From Verrucomicrobiaceae bacterium (GTDB lineage: Bacteria > Verrucomicrobiota > Verrucomicrobiia > Verrucomicrobiales > Verrucomicrobiaceae), in the NCBI GenBank assembly GCA_016795365.1, contig JAEUHN010000040.1, positions 124,001-188,000 of the forward strand: DNA of 64,000 nt. The letters are read 5' to 3'. Positions 26,457 through 35,358 of the stretch are shown here, in pieces. Both the position numbers and the translations under genes were made by a program. The stretch's first letter is position 1. Every line of letters starts with the position of its first letter. The notes below the pieces were generated by a model that saw only the letters and a list, made by a program, of their open reading frames with translations, did not search any database and was not told the origin of the DNA.

Positions 26457-29400
26457 ATGAAGTTGCCTGTCACTCTCTCACTGCTCGCAATCGTCCTACA
26501 GGCATGGCCCGCGCAAGCGCAGCAGAGCTACACGGGAGGCTTGCTCCAGCAGGATTTTAACTCGCTCCCAATGGCGGGCGCGTTCGACTTCATGGATGTG
26601 GGCCTGAGCAATTTGAAAGGCCCGGTGCAACTGGCCGCATCGCCAGTCACTGCCACGAACGCAGCAGGCTGGAGCATGTATGCGCGCGTGGGTTCTCCCA
26701 TGCAGTTGCGGATCGACAATGGCAACAGCACCACGGCGAGCGCCTACTCGTATGGCCCTGTGGCAGGGGTGGATCGTGCCTTGGGCTCACTCGGAGGCTC
26801 GCACGTTGCGAACCTGGGCTGGCGGCTGATCAACAACACCGGGCAAACGATCACGCAGTTCACCCTCACTTATCGAGGCGAGCAGTGGCGCAATGGTGGC
26901 AGCCTGAACGTGAACAAGCTCGACTTCGCCTATCGCATCACTTCCACCGTAACGACGGACATCGACAACTCGAGTTCCTACACCTTGGTGCCAGCTCTCG
27001 ATTTCACATCGCCTGTATCACTGGCCAATGGCTTCGCCTTGAATGGCAACTCTAGCGCGAATCGCACGGAGATCTCCGCCACCATCTCGGGCATCAACTG
27101 GGCTAATGGACAGCTCCTGATCCTTCGCTGGCGTGATACGGACGAGACCGGCTCCGATGATGGTCTCGCACTCGACGACGTCATGTTCTTCGCTCCCACA
27201 ACCGCCAGCCTGCCAGCAGTCGTCTCGATCACCCCAGCCCATGCGAGCACTCGCGTGCTACCGACTTCGCCCGTCATCGTCAGCTTCAATCAACCAGTTA
27301 CCGTCTCAGGTTCGTGGTTTGAGATCACGGGAAGTGTGAGTGGCGGCATGACCGCGACCGTCACCAACGCAGGCCCGATGCGCTACACGATCACTCCTTC
27401 CGTTCCCTTCGTGGCGGGTGAAACGATCACCGTGCGCGTCATCTCCACGCAGGTGACCAATGCCAGCGCTCAACCCATGACCGCGGATGTGACGAGCGCC
27501 TTCGCCATCCAACCCTCATCGGCGAGCATCACCGCCATTCACGACATTCAGAGCAGCGATGGCCACAGCCCGCTCGCCAGCGCCGAGGTGACAGTGCAGG
27601 GTGTGGTGGTGGGCGATTTTCAGGGTGCGTCGCCAGCACTGGGCGGCTTCTTTTTGCAAGAGGAGGATGGCGATGCTGATGCCGATCCACTGACCTCCGA
27701 AGGCCTCTGGATCACCGACCAAGGCAATCCTCTCGCTGTGGATGTCGCCGTGGGCGATCTCGTGCAGGTCACAGGCATTGCCTCGGAGTCCGGCAGCCTC
27801 ACTCAGCTGCTCAATCTCACTGCCGTGACGAATCTTGGCCCGTCGGCATTGCCTACCGCAACGATGGTCAACCTGCCTGCCACCAGCACCGTGATGATGG
27901 AGCGCTTCGAGGGCATGAGAGTGGAGTTCCCCCAGACCCTGAGCGTCACGAGCAACAGCGGTAGCAATGGCTCCACCGATACGTTCGCCCGATTTGGCGA
28001 GTTGCTGCTGAGTGCGAACGGACCGCTCGTTAGCCCCACGGAGGTGATCGACCCCAATGATTCGCCCGCGACCGGCACGAGCATCACAGGACGTTCGAAT
28101 GTGCCAGCGATTCGCGCCTTGGAGAGCACTCAAACTCTGCGCATGATCGCTCTCGATGACGCCTCCACTGCTGACACACCGGATCCCACGCCCTTCCTCA
28201 ATGCTCAAGGCACACGACGTGTGGGTGATACAGTGACCGGGCTCGCGGGCATCCTCACTTACAGCAATGGAGCCTACCGTGTGCAGCCCACAGGCGCGGT
28301 GCCTTTTCTGGATGCCAATCCACGACCAGCAGCTCCACCGATGATTACTGGCAGACTGAAAGTGGCGTCGATGAACGTGCTGAACTACTTCACGACTTTC
28401 GGAGGGGCGAATGATCGCGGAGCCAGCAACGGCGATGAGTTCCAGCGGCAGAAGGACAAGGTCATCGCTGCACTCGTCGGTCTGGATGCCGACATTCTCG
28501 GACTCATTGAGATCCAAAACACCAGCATCGCAGTGAACGACATCCTCAGCGCGCTCAATGCTGCCATGGGCAGCTCGGTTTACGCTGTGGTGGCTGATCC
28601 GGCCACGCCTGCATCCGGCGATTTCATCCGCACCGTGCTGCTCTACCGCCCTTCCAAGGTGAGCCTTTTTGGTCCCTGCTACGCCGACTCCGATGCCGTC
28701 TGGAACACTCCCAATCCGCTGCGCAATCCGATCGCTCAGGTGTTCATCGAAAACAGCACAGGCGAACGTTTCATTGCCTGCCTCAACCATTGGAAGTCAA
28801 AGTCATCCACGGGAGCCACGGGTCTGAACAACGACCAGAACGACGGCCAGTCAGCCTTTAACGAGCAGCGCAAACAACAAGCGAGCCGTGTGCTCACTTG
28901 GTTGCAAGGCATCTGCGCCACAGCGGGTGACTACGACGTGATCATCATGGGCGACCTCAACTCTCTGGGCCAGGAGGACCCTCTCGACGTGCTGCGCAAT
29001 GGTGGCTTCAGCGATCAGGGCGAGCGCTTTCAGCCAGGTGATTACAGCTATCGCCTGGGCGACACACGCGGGCGGCTGGACCATGCTTTTGCCTCATCAA
29101 CCATGGCCGCGCAGACCACAGACGCCCGCCACTGGCATATCAATGCCGACGAGCCTGCGTTCTACGACTACAACACCGAGGGCAAGACTGCTGCACAGCT
29201 GTTGATCAATGTCGGCACACCCTTTCGCAGCAGTGACCACGATCCAGTCTTGATCGGTGTCAGCCTTGCACCTCAACCAACCACCTTCGCGATGTGGACC
29301 GCGGCCAGCTCGGTCAGTGGCGCCGCAGCAGAAGCGGACAATGATCAGGATGGCATGCGGAATCTGATGGAGTTCGTCCTCGTCGCGAATCCTTCTCTTG

Positions 29401-29645
29401 CCGATCCGCAACGGCTCCCCGTCGCCACGCGCTCAGGCAATACCATGCATCTGGACTATCGCATGCGCACGAATGCCAGCGGCATCACGGTCACTCCGCA
29501 GTGGTCGGAAGACATGGCCACTTGGTATGACCTCATCGGCCAGTTCGTGACCACGGTGGATGCCGTGACAGCCAATCATCGCGCCTCAGTGGAAACCACC
29601 GGCAAGGGGCGCGTGTTCATGCGGTTGCGAGTCTCGATGCCGTAG
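26457..29645 (+). CDS. Secreted ExeM/NucH-like nuclease (endonuclease/exonuclease/phosphatase family)
   Basis: The 1062-residue protein has a signal peptide (MKLPVTLSLLAIVLQAWPAQA). A beta-rich N-domain (about 25-255) leads to an SbsA-type Ig-like domain (VVSITPAHASTRVLPTSPVI) and an OB-like segment (HDIQSSDGHSPLASAEVTVQ), as in ExeM/NucH extracellular DNases. The catalytic EEP domain follows (KVASMNVLNYFTT near 633, GLIEIQNT, IIMGDLNSLGQED, SSDHDPVLIG). The tail holds a DNDQDGMRNLMEF calcium-type element and a beta domain common in verrucomicrobial secreted proteins. It probably degrades extracellular DNA for nutrients. It is divergent from uxaC across 149 bp. Confidence 0.9.
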   Translation: MKLPVTLSLLAIVLQAWPAQAQQSYTGGLLQQDFNSLPMAGAFDFMDVGLSNLKGPVQLAASPVTATNAAGWSMYARVGSPMQLRIDNGNSTTASAYSYGPVAGVDRALGSLGGSHVANLGWRLINNTGQTITQFTLTYRGEQWRNGGSLNVNKLDFAYRITSTVTTDIDNSSSYTLVPALDFTSPVSLANGFALNGNSSANRTEISATISGINWANGQLLILRWRDTDETGSDDGLALDDVMFFAPTTASLPAVVSITPAHASTRVLPTSPVIVSFNQPVTVSGSWFEITGSVSGGMTATVTNAGPMRYTITPSVPFVAGETITVRVISTQVTNASAQPMTADVTSAFAIQPSSASITAIHDIQSSDGHSPLASAEVTVQGVVVGDFQGASPALGGFFLQEEDGDADADPLTSEGLWITDQGNPLAVDVAVGDLVQVTGIASESGSLTQLLNLTAVTNLGPSALPTATMVNLPATSTVMMERFEGMRVEFPQTLSVTSNSGSNGSTDTFARFGELLLSANGPLVSPTEVIDPNDSPATGTSITGRSNVPAIRALESTQTLRMIALDDASTADTPDPTPFLNAQGTRRVGDTVTGLAGILTYSNGAYRVQPTGAVPFLDANPRPAAPPMITGRLKVASMNVLNYFTTFGGANDRGASNGDEFQRQKDKVIAALVGLDADILGLIEIQNTSIAVNDILSALNAAMGSSVYAVVADPATPASGDFIRTVLLYRPSKVSLFGPCYADSDAVWNTPNPLRNPIAQVFIENSTGERFIACLNHWKSKSSTGATGLNNDQNDGQSAFNEQRKQQASRVLTWLQGICATAGDYDVIIMGDLNSLGQEDPLDVLRNGGFSDQGERFQPGDYSYRLGDTRGRLDHAFASSTMAAQTTDARHWHINADEPAFYDYNTEGKTAAQLLINVGTPFRSSDHDPVLIGVSLAPQPTTFAMWTAASSVSGAAAEADNDQDGMRNLMEFVLVANPSLADPQRLPVATRSGNTMHLDYRMRTNASGITVTPQWSEDMATWYDLIGQFVTTVDAVTANHRASVETTGKGRVFMRLRVSMP

Positions 29646-29646
29646 C

Positions 29647-30042
29647 TCAGCCTCGCCGACGCTTGCGCTTCACGATCACGAGATGCTCGGGAGCTGTCAC
29701 CACGATCTGAGGTTTTTCCTTGTAGAGCTTCACCACGCCCGAGATGCGCACGACGCGATCCAGGTAGGCACGCCATGACGATTCATCACTCTTCCGTGCC
29801 AATGGAAACGGCACCAAAGCGGTGAAGGCATGTTCGGGATAGATGCCGCCGAAGTTCAGAAACACTGAGCCCTTAGGACCAAAGCCAACATCTGTGACCA
29901 TGCCTTCCACACAGACATGCTCGCCCACGTAGGCAGCGGCTTCTTCGAAGGCAATGACCGGCAGATCCTCGCCATGCGCGAAGACCAGCGCCATCATCAG
30001 CATCACGAGCACGCGAAAAGTCACGCGCTGGTCATACCTCAA
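29647..30042 (-). CDS. Hypothetical secreted OB-fold-like protein
   Basis: The 131-residue protein begins with a signal peptide (MRYDQRVTFRVLVMLMMALVFAHG, split here by function: basic start then hydrophobic core). The mature part has YVGEHVCVEGMVTDVGFGPK, SVFLNFGGIYPEH, and VVRISGVVKLYKEKPQIVV. This is the strand pattern of small OB-fold nucleic-acid-binding proteins annotated beside nucleases. The tail is very basic (VKRKRRRG). It converges with the nuclease gene with one base between the stops. An OB fold next to an extracellular DNase suggests, without proving, DNA handling outside the cytoplasm. Confidence 0.65.
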   Translation of the reverse strand: MRYDQRVTFRVLVMLMMALVFAHGEDLPVIAFEEAAAYVGEHVCVEGMVTDVGFGPKGSVFLNFGGIYPEHAFTALVPFPLARKSDESSWRAYLDRVVRISGVVKLYKEKPQIVVTAPEHLVIVKRKRRRG

Positions 30043-30088
30043 GCATCGCTCTCAGGACAAGCCTTTTCAGGCTCCGCAGGCCGTCCGA

Positions 30089-31081
30089 TCAGATCGTCTT
30101 CCACGAGTGATCCAGCTTCTTCTCGAAAGCATGAATCTGTTTCGCATTCGCATCCAGGTGACGCACGATCAGGCGCTGAGGATTGATTTGCAGATGGCTG
30201 AAACCATAGACCGCAGTGCCGAAGGGCATCTTGCGCGTCTTGTTCGGCAGCTCACGCACGCGCGCACCACCACCACCGGAGAGCACGAAGGATGTCTTGA
30301 GGCCTTCGAGTTCCAGGTGCTGGAGATCGTGGTCGTGACCGCAGAGATAAAGATGCACACCTGAATTCTGGAGCATCGGGGCCAAGGTTTTTACCAGTTC
30401 CTTGGAGTCACCATGCAGACCGTTCGAATACACCGGATGATGACCCACCACGATCGTGTAGGGCGCACGAGGTTTGGCGAGCTCCTGGTTCAGCCAGGTC
30501 CACTGAGCGGCTTCTTCTTCGGCGGTGAGGCTGTTCTTTTTCACCACCTGTCCATCCTTGTTCTTCGAGCTGCCGCTGACGCTGCGCAGATTCGTGTCGA
30601 GGAAGAGGAAGGTCACGAGAGAGCCGAGGTCCTGGCGATACCACTTGGCCGGCATGGTCCAGCGTGTGCCGCCTTGCTTGGCGTAAGCGAGCTGCACCTG
30701 TTCGCCTCCAGCGTTGTCATGGTAGTCGTGATTGCCGAGCACAGCAGGGCATGGGCCAGGGAAAACCGAGGCCGGATACATGTCCTCGAAGCCCGTCTTC
30801 CAGCGTGGCGACTTCAGTCCTCCGGGCATCGGCTTGTAGAAGTTGTCGCCCAGGAGCAGCAGCCATTCGGGCTTCACCTTGAGCCGATCAATGTAGCCCT
30901 TCATGCCATTGGCCACGGCCTGCTGCGGAGGTTCCATGCTGCCGAAGTCGCCAATCATGAAGAGGTGCTGGTCTTCGCTTTCCGCAGCCTCAAGGATCGA
31001 GGGACGAAGATTGAGCGACAAGGCGGCGCTGGAGCAAAAAACGGTTTTGAGGAGACGACGACGGGAAAGGAGACTGGCCAT
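30089..31081 (-). CDS. Metallophosphoesterase, purple-acid-phosphatase-like, Tat-type signal
   Basis: The 330-residue protein has SRRRLLK near its start, which resembles a twin-arginine signal, then the calcineurin-like motifs in order: GDFGS (44-48), GDNFY, GNHDYH, GHHPVYS and GHDHD. The arrangement fits the two-metal purple acid phosphatase/TRAP-like family. The folded, metal-loaded enzyme would be exported to the periplasm to cleave phosphate esters. ATG 31081 leaves seven bases after the upstream methyltransferase stop; a longer start would overlap that gene. The pair is probably co-transcribed. Confidence 0.88.
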   Translation of the reverse strand: MASLLSRRRLLKTVFCSSAALSLNLRPSILEAAESEDQHLFMIGDFGSMEPPQQAVANGMKGYIDRLKVKPEWLLLLGDNFYKPMPGGLKSPRWKTGFEDMYPASVFPGPCPAVLGNHDYHDNAGGEQVQLAYAKQGGTRWTMPAKWYRQDLGSLVTFLFLDTNLRSVSGSSKNKDGQVVKKNSLTAEEEAAQWTWLNQELAKPRAPYTIVVGHHPVYSNGLHGDSKELVKTLAPMLQNSGVHLYLCGHDHDLQHLELEGLKTSFVLSGGGGARVRELPNKTRKMPFGTAVYGFSHLQINPQRLIVRHLDANAKQIHAFEKKLDHSWKTI

Positions 31082-31088
31082 GGCAACT

Positions 31089-32102
31089 TCAACGATACGA
31101 TCGCCGATCAGCTTGCGGTGCTTTGCCATGCCCTTCGATGCCATTGAAACCCAGGTGAACGCGGATGTCGTCGAGCCCTGCTTCCTCAAACCACTGCTGC
31201 AAAGTCTTCACCGTTTGCGGTTGGTCGTAGTAGGCCGAGAGCAAATCGAACGTGTCCAGGATCGCCCACTCCTTGAGCATCTCCTCGCTCAAATCGAAGT
31301 GCCCGCGATAGTCGGCCACCAGCAGCGCGAGATTGATGTGCATGCCCAGCGGCAGCTTGTTGATCTGCGTCGCGAGCGGCCACATCAAGCGGACGTAACG
31401 ATTGACCAGAGCGTAGAGCAGATGCGGCGGCAGATGGCGAGTGAGCGGGCGAATCCAGCGGCCCTTCACCAGCAGCTCCACCCACCAGACCTTCTTCGAA
31501 TACACATCGACGCACAGGTCTCCACCGGGCTTGAGCATGGGTGGCAGGCTCAGGAAGGAACGCCTCACATCAGGCGTGTGCTGGAGCACGCCGAAGCAGT
31601 AGAGCTTGTCGAAGAAGCCACGCCGCAAAGGCATCTTCAAAAGGTCAGCCTGCACGATGAGGACGTTCGCCTTGTGACCATTTGAAGCGTAGTTCGCCTC
31701 GACGGCAAAGCTGAAATCGAACGACACGACCATCGCACCGGTCTTCGCCGCCTGTTCGGTGAAACGTCCTGATCCACTACCAACCTCCAGGATGTGCTCG
31801 CCCACGAGATCACGCGGCCAGCCGGTTTCCTTGAAGAAACGATCTTCACTCACGGTCGCTCCAGAGTGGCTGTCATACTGCGTGCGAGCATGTCGGGTCC
31901 ATTCCAGCCCGAAGTTGCGCGCATAGTTGTCCGATGAAACGAAGCGCGGGATGTGATCGATGATCGGGAAGGCCGCGTGACAAGACACACACGTCAGCGT
32001 GCCTGAACAAATGCGGTCGCCATCACCGGGCTTGGTCTGCGAGAGAGCCAGGGAAGCCTGGCACTCGGGGCAAACCAGCAGTGACAGGTGGCACTCTCGC
32101 AT
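31089..32102 (-). CDS. Class I SAM-dependent methyltransferase with Trm112-like zinc ribbon
   Basis: The 337-residue protein starts with a zinc ribbon (CPEC at 11-14, CVSC at 38-41), followed by FPIIDHIPRFV as in Trm112-like N-domains. The Rossmann methyltransferase motif I is ILEVGSGSGRFTE (near 103), and CFGVLQHTPDV follows. The C-terminal third has helices resembling membrane-associated segments (LLYALVNRYVRLMWPLA) seen in methyltransferases of glycan or lipid pathways. The acceptor is unknown. Gaps to its neighbours are 7 and 16 bp, so it is likely co-transcribed downstream of argS. Confidence 0.82.
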   Translation of the reverse strand: MRECHLSLLVCPECQASLALSQTKPGDGDRICSGTLTCVSCHAAFPIIDHIPRFVSSDNYARNFGLEWTRHARTQYDSHSGATVSEDRFFKETGWPRDLVGEHILEVGSGSGRFTEQAAKTGAMVVSFDFSFAVEANYASNGHKANVLIVQADLLKMPLRRGFFDKLYCFGVLQHTPDVRRSFLSLPPMLKPGGDLCVDVYSKKVWWVELLVKGRWIRPLTRHLPPHLLYALVNRYVRLMWPLATQINKLPLGMHINLALLVADYRGHFDLSEEMLKEWAILDTFDLLSAYYDQPQTVKTLQQWFEEAGLDDIRVHLGFNGIEGHGKAPQADRRSYR

Positions 32103-32118
32103 GATCGTGGGGAAGGGA

Positions 32119-33927
32119 TTACATCCGCTCGGTCGTCTTGATACCGAGGAGGTCTAGCCCCTGCTTCAGCACACGACTAGTCGCCTCACACAGCAGCAGA
32201 CGCGTGTTGCGCACCGTGCCCTCGCTGTTCAGCACATGGCAGGCCTCGTAGAAGCTATGATAGGTGTTTGCCAACTCGTAGAGGTAGGTAGCGAGCACGT
32301 TCGGACGATGATCACTCAGCACATCGTGCGTGGCCTCAGCGAACTGCGCGAGCTTCGTGGCCAAAGTGATCTCGGCGGGCTCGGTGAGCGCACAGTCATT
32401 TGTTAGGCTGATGCTGTCGCCCAGCTTGCGGAAGATGGAACGCGTGCGGACATAGGCATTGATCAGGTAGGGTGCAGTGTTGCCCTTGAGCGAGAGCATC
32501 TTGTCCCAGCTGAACTTGTAGTCGGTGAGCCGGTTCTGGCTCAGCTCCGCATACTTCACTGCGCCGCTGCCGATGGTCTGGGCAATGCTGTCCTTTTCTT
32601 CCGGTGTGAAGCCCTGCTCCTTCTCGTCAGCGGCAGCCCGCGCGCGGTCGATGGCCTCCTCGATCACTTCGAGCAGGCCCACTGTCTCGCCGCTGCGAGT
32701 CTTGAACATCTTGCCATCCTCCCCAAGGATGCTGCCAAAAGCGATGTGGATGAGCTTCGTCGTATGGCCCATGCGCGCCGCCGCATCGATCACCTGACGG
32801 AAGTGCAGCGCCTGCGGTGCGCCCACGACATACCAGATCTCGTCCGCCTTCCATTCGTTCACGCGGTAGTTGATCGTCGCGAGGTCGGTGGTGGCGTAGA
32901 GGAAGCCGCCGTCGCCCTTGCGCACGATGGCAGGCGTGGGCTTCCAGGCATCGCCTTCCTTGATCAGGAAAGGATCGTTCTCAGGTGCCTTCGTGCCATC
33001 GGAAGCAATGATGACTGCGCCTTCGCTCACGACGGCGATTCCGCGAGCGAGCAGATCGTCCACCAGCGGCGCGAGGGCGTCATTGAAGTAGCTCTCACCG
33101 AGGGTGTAATCGAAATGAATGCCTAGCGTGCCATAGACCTTGTCGAGCTGTTCCATGGTCAGACGCACGCATTCCTTCCAGATGGCGAGGTTGTCAGCAT
33201 CGCCCTGCTGGAGCTTCACCAGCTCGCCCTTGCAGGTCTCGTGCAGAGCCTGGGCCTTGGCCACCACATCGGGAGGGAGCGGCACTTCATTGCCCTGCTC
33301 GTCCTTCTTGCTCACCGCGCACGCGCTGTTGACCGCCTTGTAGCAGCGGACCAACTCATGAATCGCATCAGCCTTGAGCGCTTCTTGATCGAGCAACGTC
33401 TTCCAGCCGTGGATGATCATGCCGAACTGAGTGCCCCAGTCACCAATGTGATTGTCGGTGATCACCTTGTGCCCGACGAACCTCGCCACGCGGGCCAGGC
33501 AATCGCCGATGAAGGTGCTGCGGATGTGGCCCACATGCATGGGCTTGGCCACGTTCGGAGCGGAGAAGTCGATGACGACAGTCCTCGGCGCACCTGTCTT
33601 CGCGACATCACACGCCTCGCCACTAACGATGGCGTTGACCTTGCTGGCGAGCGCCGCAGGGCTGATGCGGAAATTGAGGAAGCCGGGGCCTGCGATGCTG
33701 ACCTCGCTGCACAGACCTTCCACGTTGAGCGCGCCTTTGATCTGCTCGGCGAGTGCCCGTGGATTCGTCTTGAGCTGCTTGGCCAGCGTCATGGCCGCAT
33801 TGCTCTGGTAGTCACCGAAGCGCGTGTCGGAAGCGAGTTCGACGGCTACGCTGAAGCCTTCCGGCAAGGTGATGCCAGCCGCAGTGAAAGCGGCCTGGAG
33901 TTGGATGGTGAGCAGGGAACGATACAT
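32119..33927 (-). CDS. argS: Arginine--tRNA ligase
   Basis: The 602-residue protein aligns by eye with bacterial ArgRS: N-terminal additional domain (SVAVELASDTRFGDYQSNAA), FSAPNVAKPMHVGH at 121-134 (HIGH-type signature), the insert YATTDLATINYR, KTRSGETV in place of KMSKS, and the anticodon-binding end ...LGIKTTERM. It charges tRNA-Arg in the cytoplasm. ATG 33927 (MYRSLLTIQLQAA) is chosen over 33939 because it matches the family start. It appears complete. Confidence 0.96.
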   Translation of the reverse strand: MYRSLLTIQLQAAFTAAGITLPEGFSVAVELASDTRFGDYQSNAAMTLAKQLKTNPRALAEQIKGALNVEGLCSEVSIAGPGFLNFRISPAALASKVNAIVSGEACDVAKTGAPRTVVIDFSAPNVAKPMHVGHIRSTFIGDCLARVARFVGHKVITDNHIGDWGTQFGMIIHGWKTLLDQEALKADAIHELVRCYKAVNSACAVSKKDEQGNEVPLPPDVVAKAQALHETCKGELVKLQQGDADNLAIWKECVRLTMEQLDKVYGTLGIHFDYTLGESYFNDALAPLVDDLLARGIAVVSEGAVIIASDGTKAPENDPFLIKEGDAWKPTPAIVRKGDGGFLYATTDLATINYRVNEWKADEIWYVVGAPQALHFRQVIDAAARMGHTTKLIHIAFGSILGEDGKMFKTRSGETVGLLEVIEEAIDRARAAADEKEQGFTPEEKDSIAQTIGSGAVKYAELSQNRLTDYKFSWDKMLSLKGNTAPYLINAYVRTRSIFRKLGDSISLTNDCALTEPAEITLATKLAQFAEATHDVLSDHRPNVLATYLYELANTYHSFYEACHVLNSEGTVRNTRLLLCEATSRVLKQGLDLLGIKTTERM

Positions 33928-33980
33928 AACAAATGACAAAGAGAAGTGTCCCGAAACGGGGAGAACAGGGAGCCAGGAGC

Positions 33981-34772
33981 TTACTCGCCCTTGCGTCCCG
34001 TGGTGACGATGCCGCGCTGCGATCCTTCGACGAAGGAGATAAACTGCTCCACCTCGGCGGACATCGGCTTGCTGCGAATCGCCTCAATGGCCTGCGAGTT
34101 GTTCAGGCCCTTGCGATACAGCGTGCGGTAGGCGGAGTTGAGCGCCTTGATTTGCTCCTCACTGAAGCCAGCGCGACGCAGACCCACGAGGTTCAATCCC
34201 CGAGCACGCCCTGGATTGCCATCCACCACGGTGAAGGGCGGCACGTCCTGCACGATCTTTGAGCAGCCGCCAGTGATCACCCGCTGGCCGATGCGGCAGA
34301 ACTGATGCACCGCCGTGAGCCCGCTGATGATGACGTGGTCCTCCACGGTTACATGCCCGGCGAGCGTGCCGTTGTTGGAAAAGATGCAGTGATTCCCCAC
34401 CACGCAGTCGTGCGCGATGTGTGCGTAGCTGAGGAAGTGATTGTGGCTGCCGATGATCGTCTTGTTCCCCACGGAGGTGGCGCGATGCACGGTGACGAAC
34501 TCGCGGAAATTGTTGTCGTCGCCGATCTCGAGGAAGGTCGGCTCGCCCGCGTATTTGAGGTCCTGCGTCTGCTGGCCAATGCTGCCGTAGGCGTGGAAGC
34601 GATTGCGTGCGCCGATCTTCGAAGGTCCCAGGATTGTAACGTGGTGCTGCAACCAGCACTCATCGCCCAGTTCCACACCGGCCCCGATGATGCAATACGG
34701 CCCCACGGTCACGCCTTGTCCGAGCTTGGCGCTCGGGTCGATGATGGCGGTGGGATGAATCTGGGCAGACAT
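33981..34772 (-). CDS. lpxA: Acyl-ACP--UDP-N-acetylglucosamine O-acyltransferase
   Basis: The 263-residue protein shows the left-handed beta-helix hexapeptide pattern (HPTAIIDPSAKLGQGVTVGP, CIIGAGVELGD) and the LpxA landmarks HAYGSIGQQTQDLKYAG, NHFLSYAHIAHDC with the catalytic His, and GLTAVHQFCRIG. It carries out the first step of lipid A synthesis in the cytoplasm. Its presence indicates an LPS-bearing outer membrane. The rest of the lpx/fab set is absent nearby, so lpxA is isolated here. It is upstream of argS by 53 bp on the same strand. Confidence 0.96.
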   Translation of the reverse strand: MSAQIHPTAIIDPSAKLGQGVTVGPYCIIGAGVELGDECWLQHHVTILGPSKIGARNRFHAYGSIGQQTQDLKYAGEPTFLEIGDDNNFREFVTVHRATSVGNKTIIGSHNHFLSYAHIAHDCVVGNHCIFSNNGTLAGHVTVEDHVIISGLTAVHQFCRIGQRVITGGCSKIVQDVPPFTVVDGNPGRARGLNLVGLRRAGFSEEQIKALNSAYRTLYRKGLNNSQAIEAIRSKPMSAEVEQFISFVEGSQRGIVTTGRKGE

Positions 34773-34825
34773 GGAGCCTGGGCTCATAGCGAGAAGTTGG
34801 CCGCGATCAAATGCTCAGGACGCCC

Positions 34826-34859
34826 AAGAAAAAAGCGGAACCGGCAGCCGGTTCCGCTT
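34826..34859 (-). terminator. Rho-independent terminator of the metal-binding-domain gene
   Basis: A perfect 12-bp stem (AAGCGGAACCGG 34833-34844 with CCGGTTCCGCTT 34848-34859, loop CAG) is followed, reading the minus strand, by a run of T (the A-run at 34829-34834). It lies 30 bases after the stop of the gene at 34889-35242 and upstream of lpxA. It is the clearest intrinsic terminator in the window. Confidence 0.9.
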
Positions 34860-34888
34860 CGATCAGGGGCAATGGCGAGCCGCAGCGG

Positions 34889-35242
34889 CTACTGCTTCAC
34901 CTGCGAAATGTAGATGTCGGGCGAGGAGTCGAACTTGGCCTTGGCCGCGGCATCCTTAAACGCCACCTCACGGGAATAAACGCTGCTCTTGCCAGCGACG
35001 GAAGACTTGTTGCTCAGCGGGCACTGACCTTTGCGAGCCTTCTGAATCGCCGGCATGTAAGCCTTGGGCGAGGCGTCGAACTGGGCTTTGCACTTGCCAC
35101 AGCAGAACTCGATCGTCTTGCTGTAGGTGGTCTTGATGGCTGGGTTGGCTGCCTCATGGGTGATGGGGCACTTGGTGTTGAGCGGCTCGGCGGCAAAGGC
35201 AGCGGACGCGGTGAGGACGAGGGCGGCGAGGATTCGAGTCAT
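34889..35242 (-). CDS. Secreted protein with tandem YHS/TRASH-like metal-binding domains
   Basis: The 117-residue protein has a signal peptide (MTRILAALVLTASAAFAAEP) and two similar ~45-residue units. The first (CPITHEAANPAIKTTY, FCCGKCKAQFDASPKAY) keeps the Cys pattern of YHS/TRASH-type metal-binding domains. The second (CPLSNKSSVAGKSSVYSREV, KAKFDSSPDIY) has lost the CC-x-x-C, so it is probably structural. It may handle copper or another metal in the periplasm. A strong terminator follows, so it looks monocistronic. It is divergent from the dihydroorotase gene. Confidence 0.78.
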   Translation of the reverse strand: MTRILAALVLTASAAFAAEPLNTKCPITHEAANPAIKTTYSKTIEFCCGKCKAQFDASPKAYMPAIQKARKGQCPLSNKSSVAGKSSVYSREVAFKDAAAKAKFDSSPDIYISQVKQ

Positions 35243-35358
35243 GGTCAGTTTTGGGTTCAAGGGTTCCAAGCGCGTAGATACGAACCGGTTGGCGGATTGG
35301 CAACTGTGATTCGATGCCGCCTTGCCTCCGCGCCGAACACGGCCATGATCGCGCTTCG

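Noticed and set aside
27516-28790. Minus-strand open frame of 424 codons
   Set aside because: It is antisense to the ExeM-like nuclease gene; the His/Arg/Gly-rich translation is typical of a mirror frame in GC-rich DNA.
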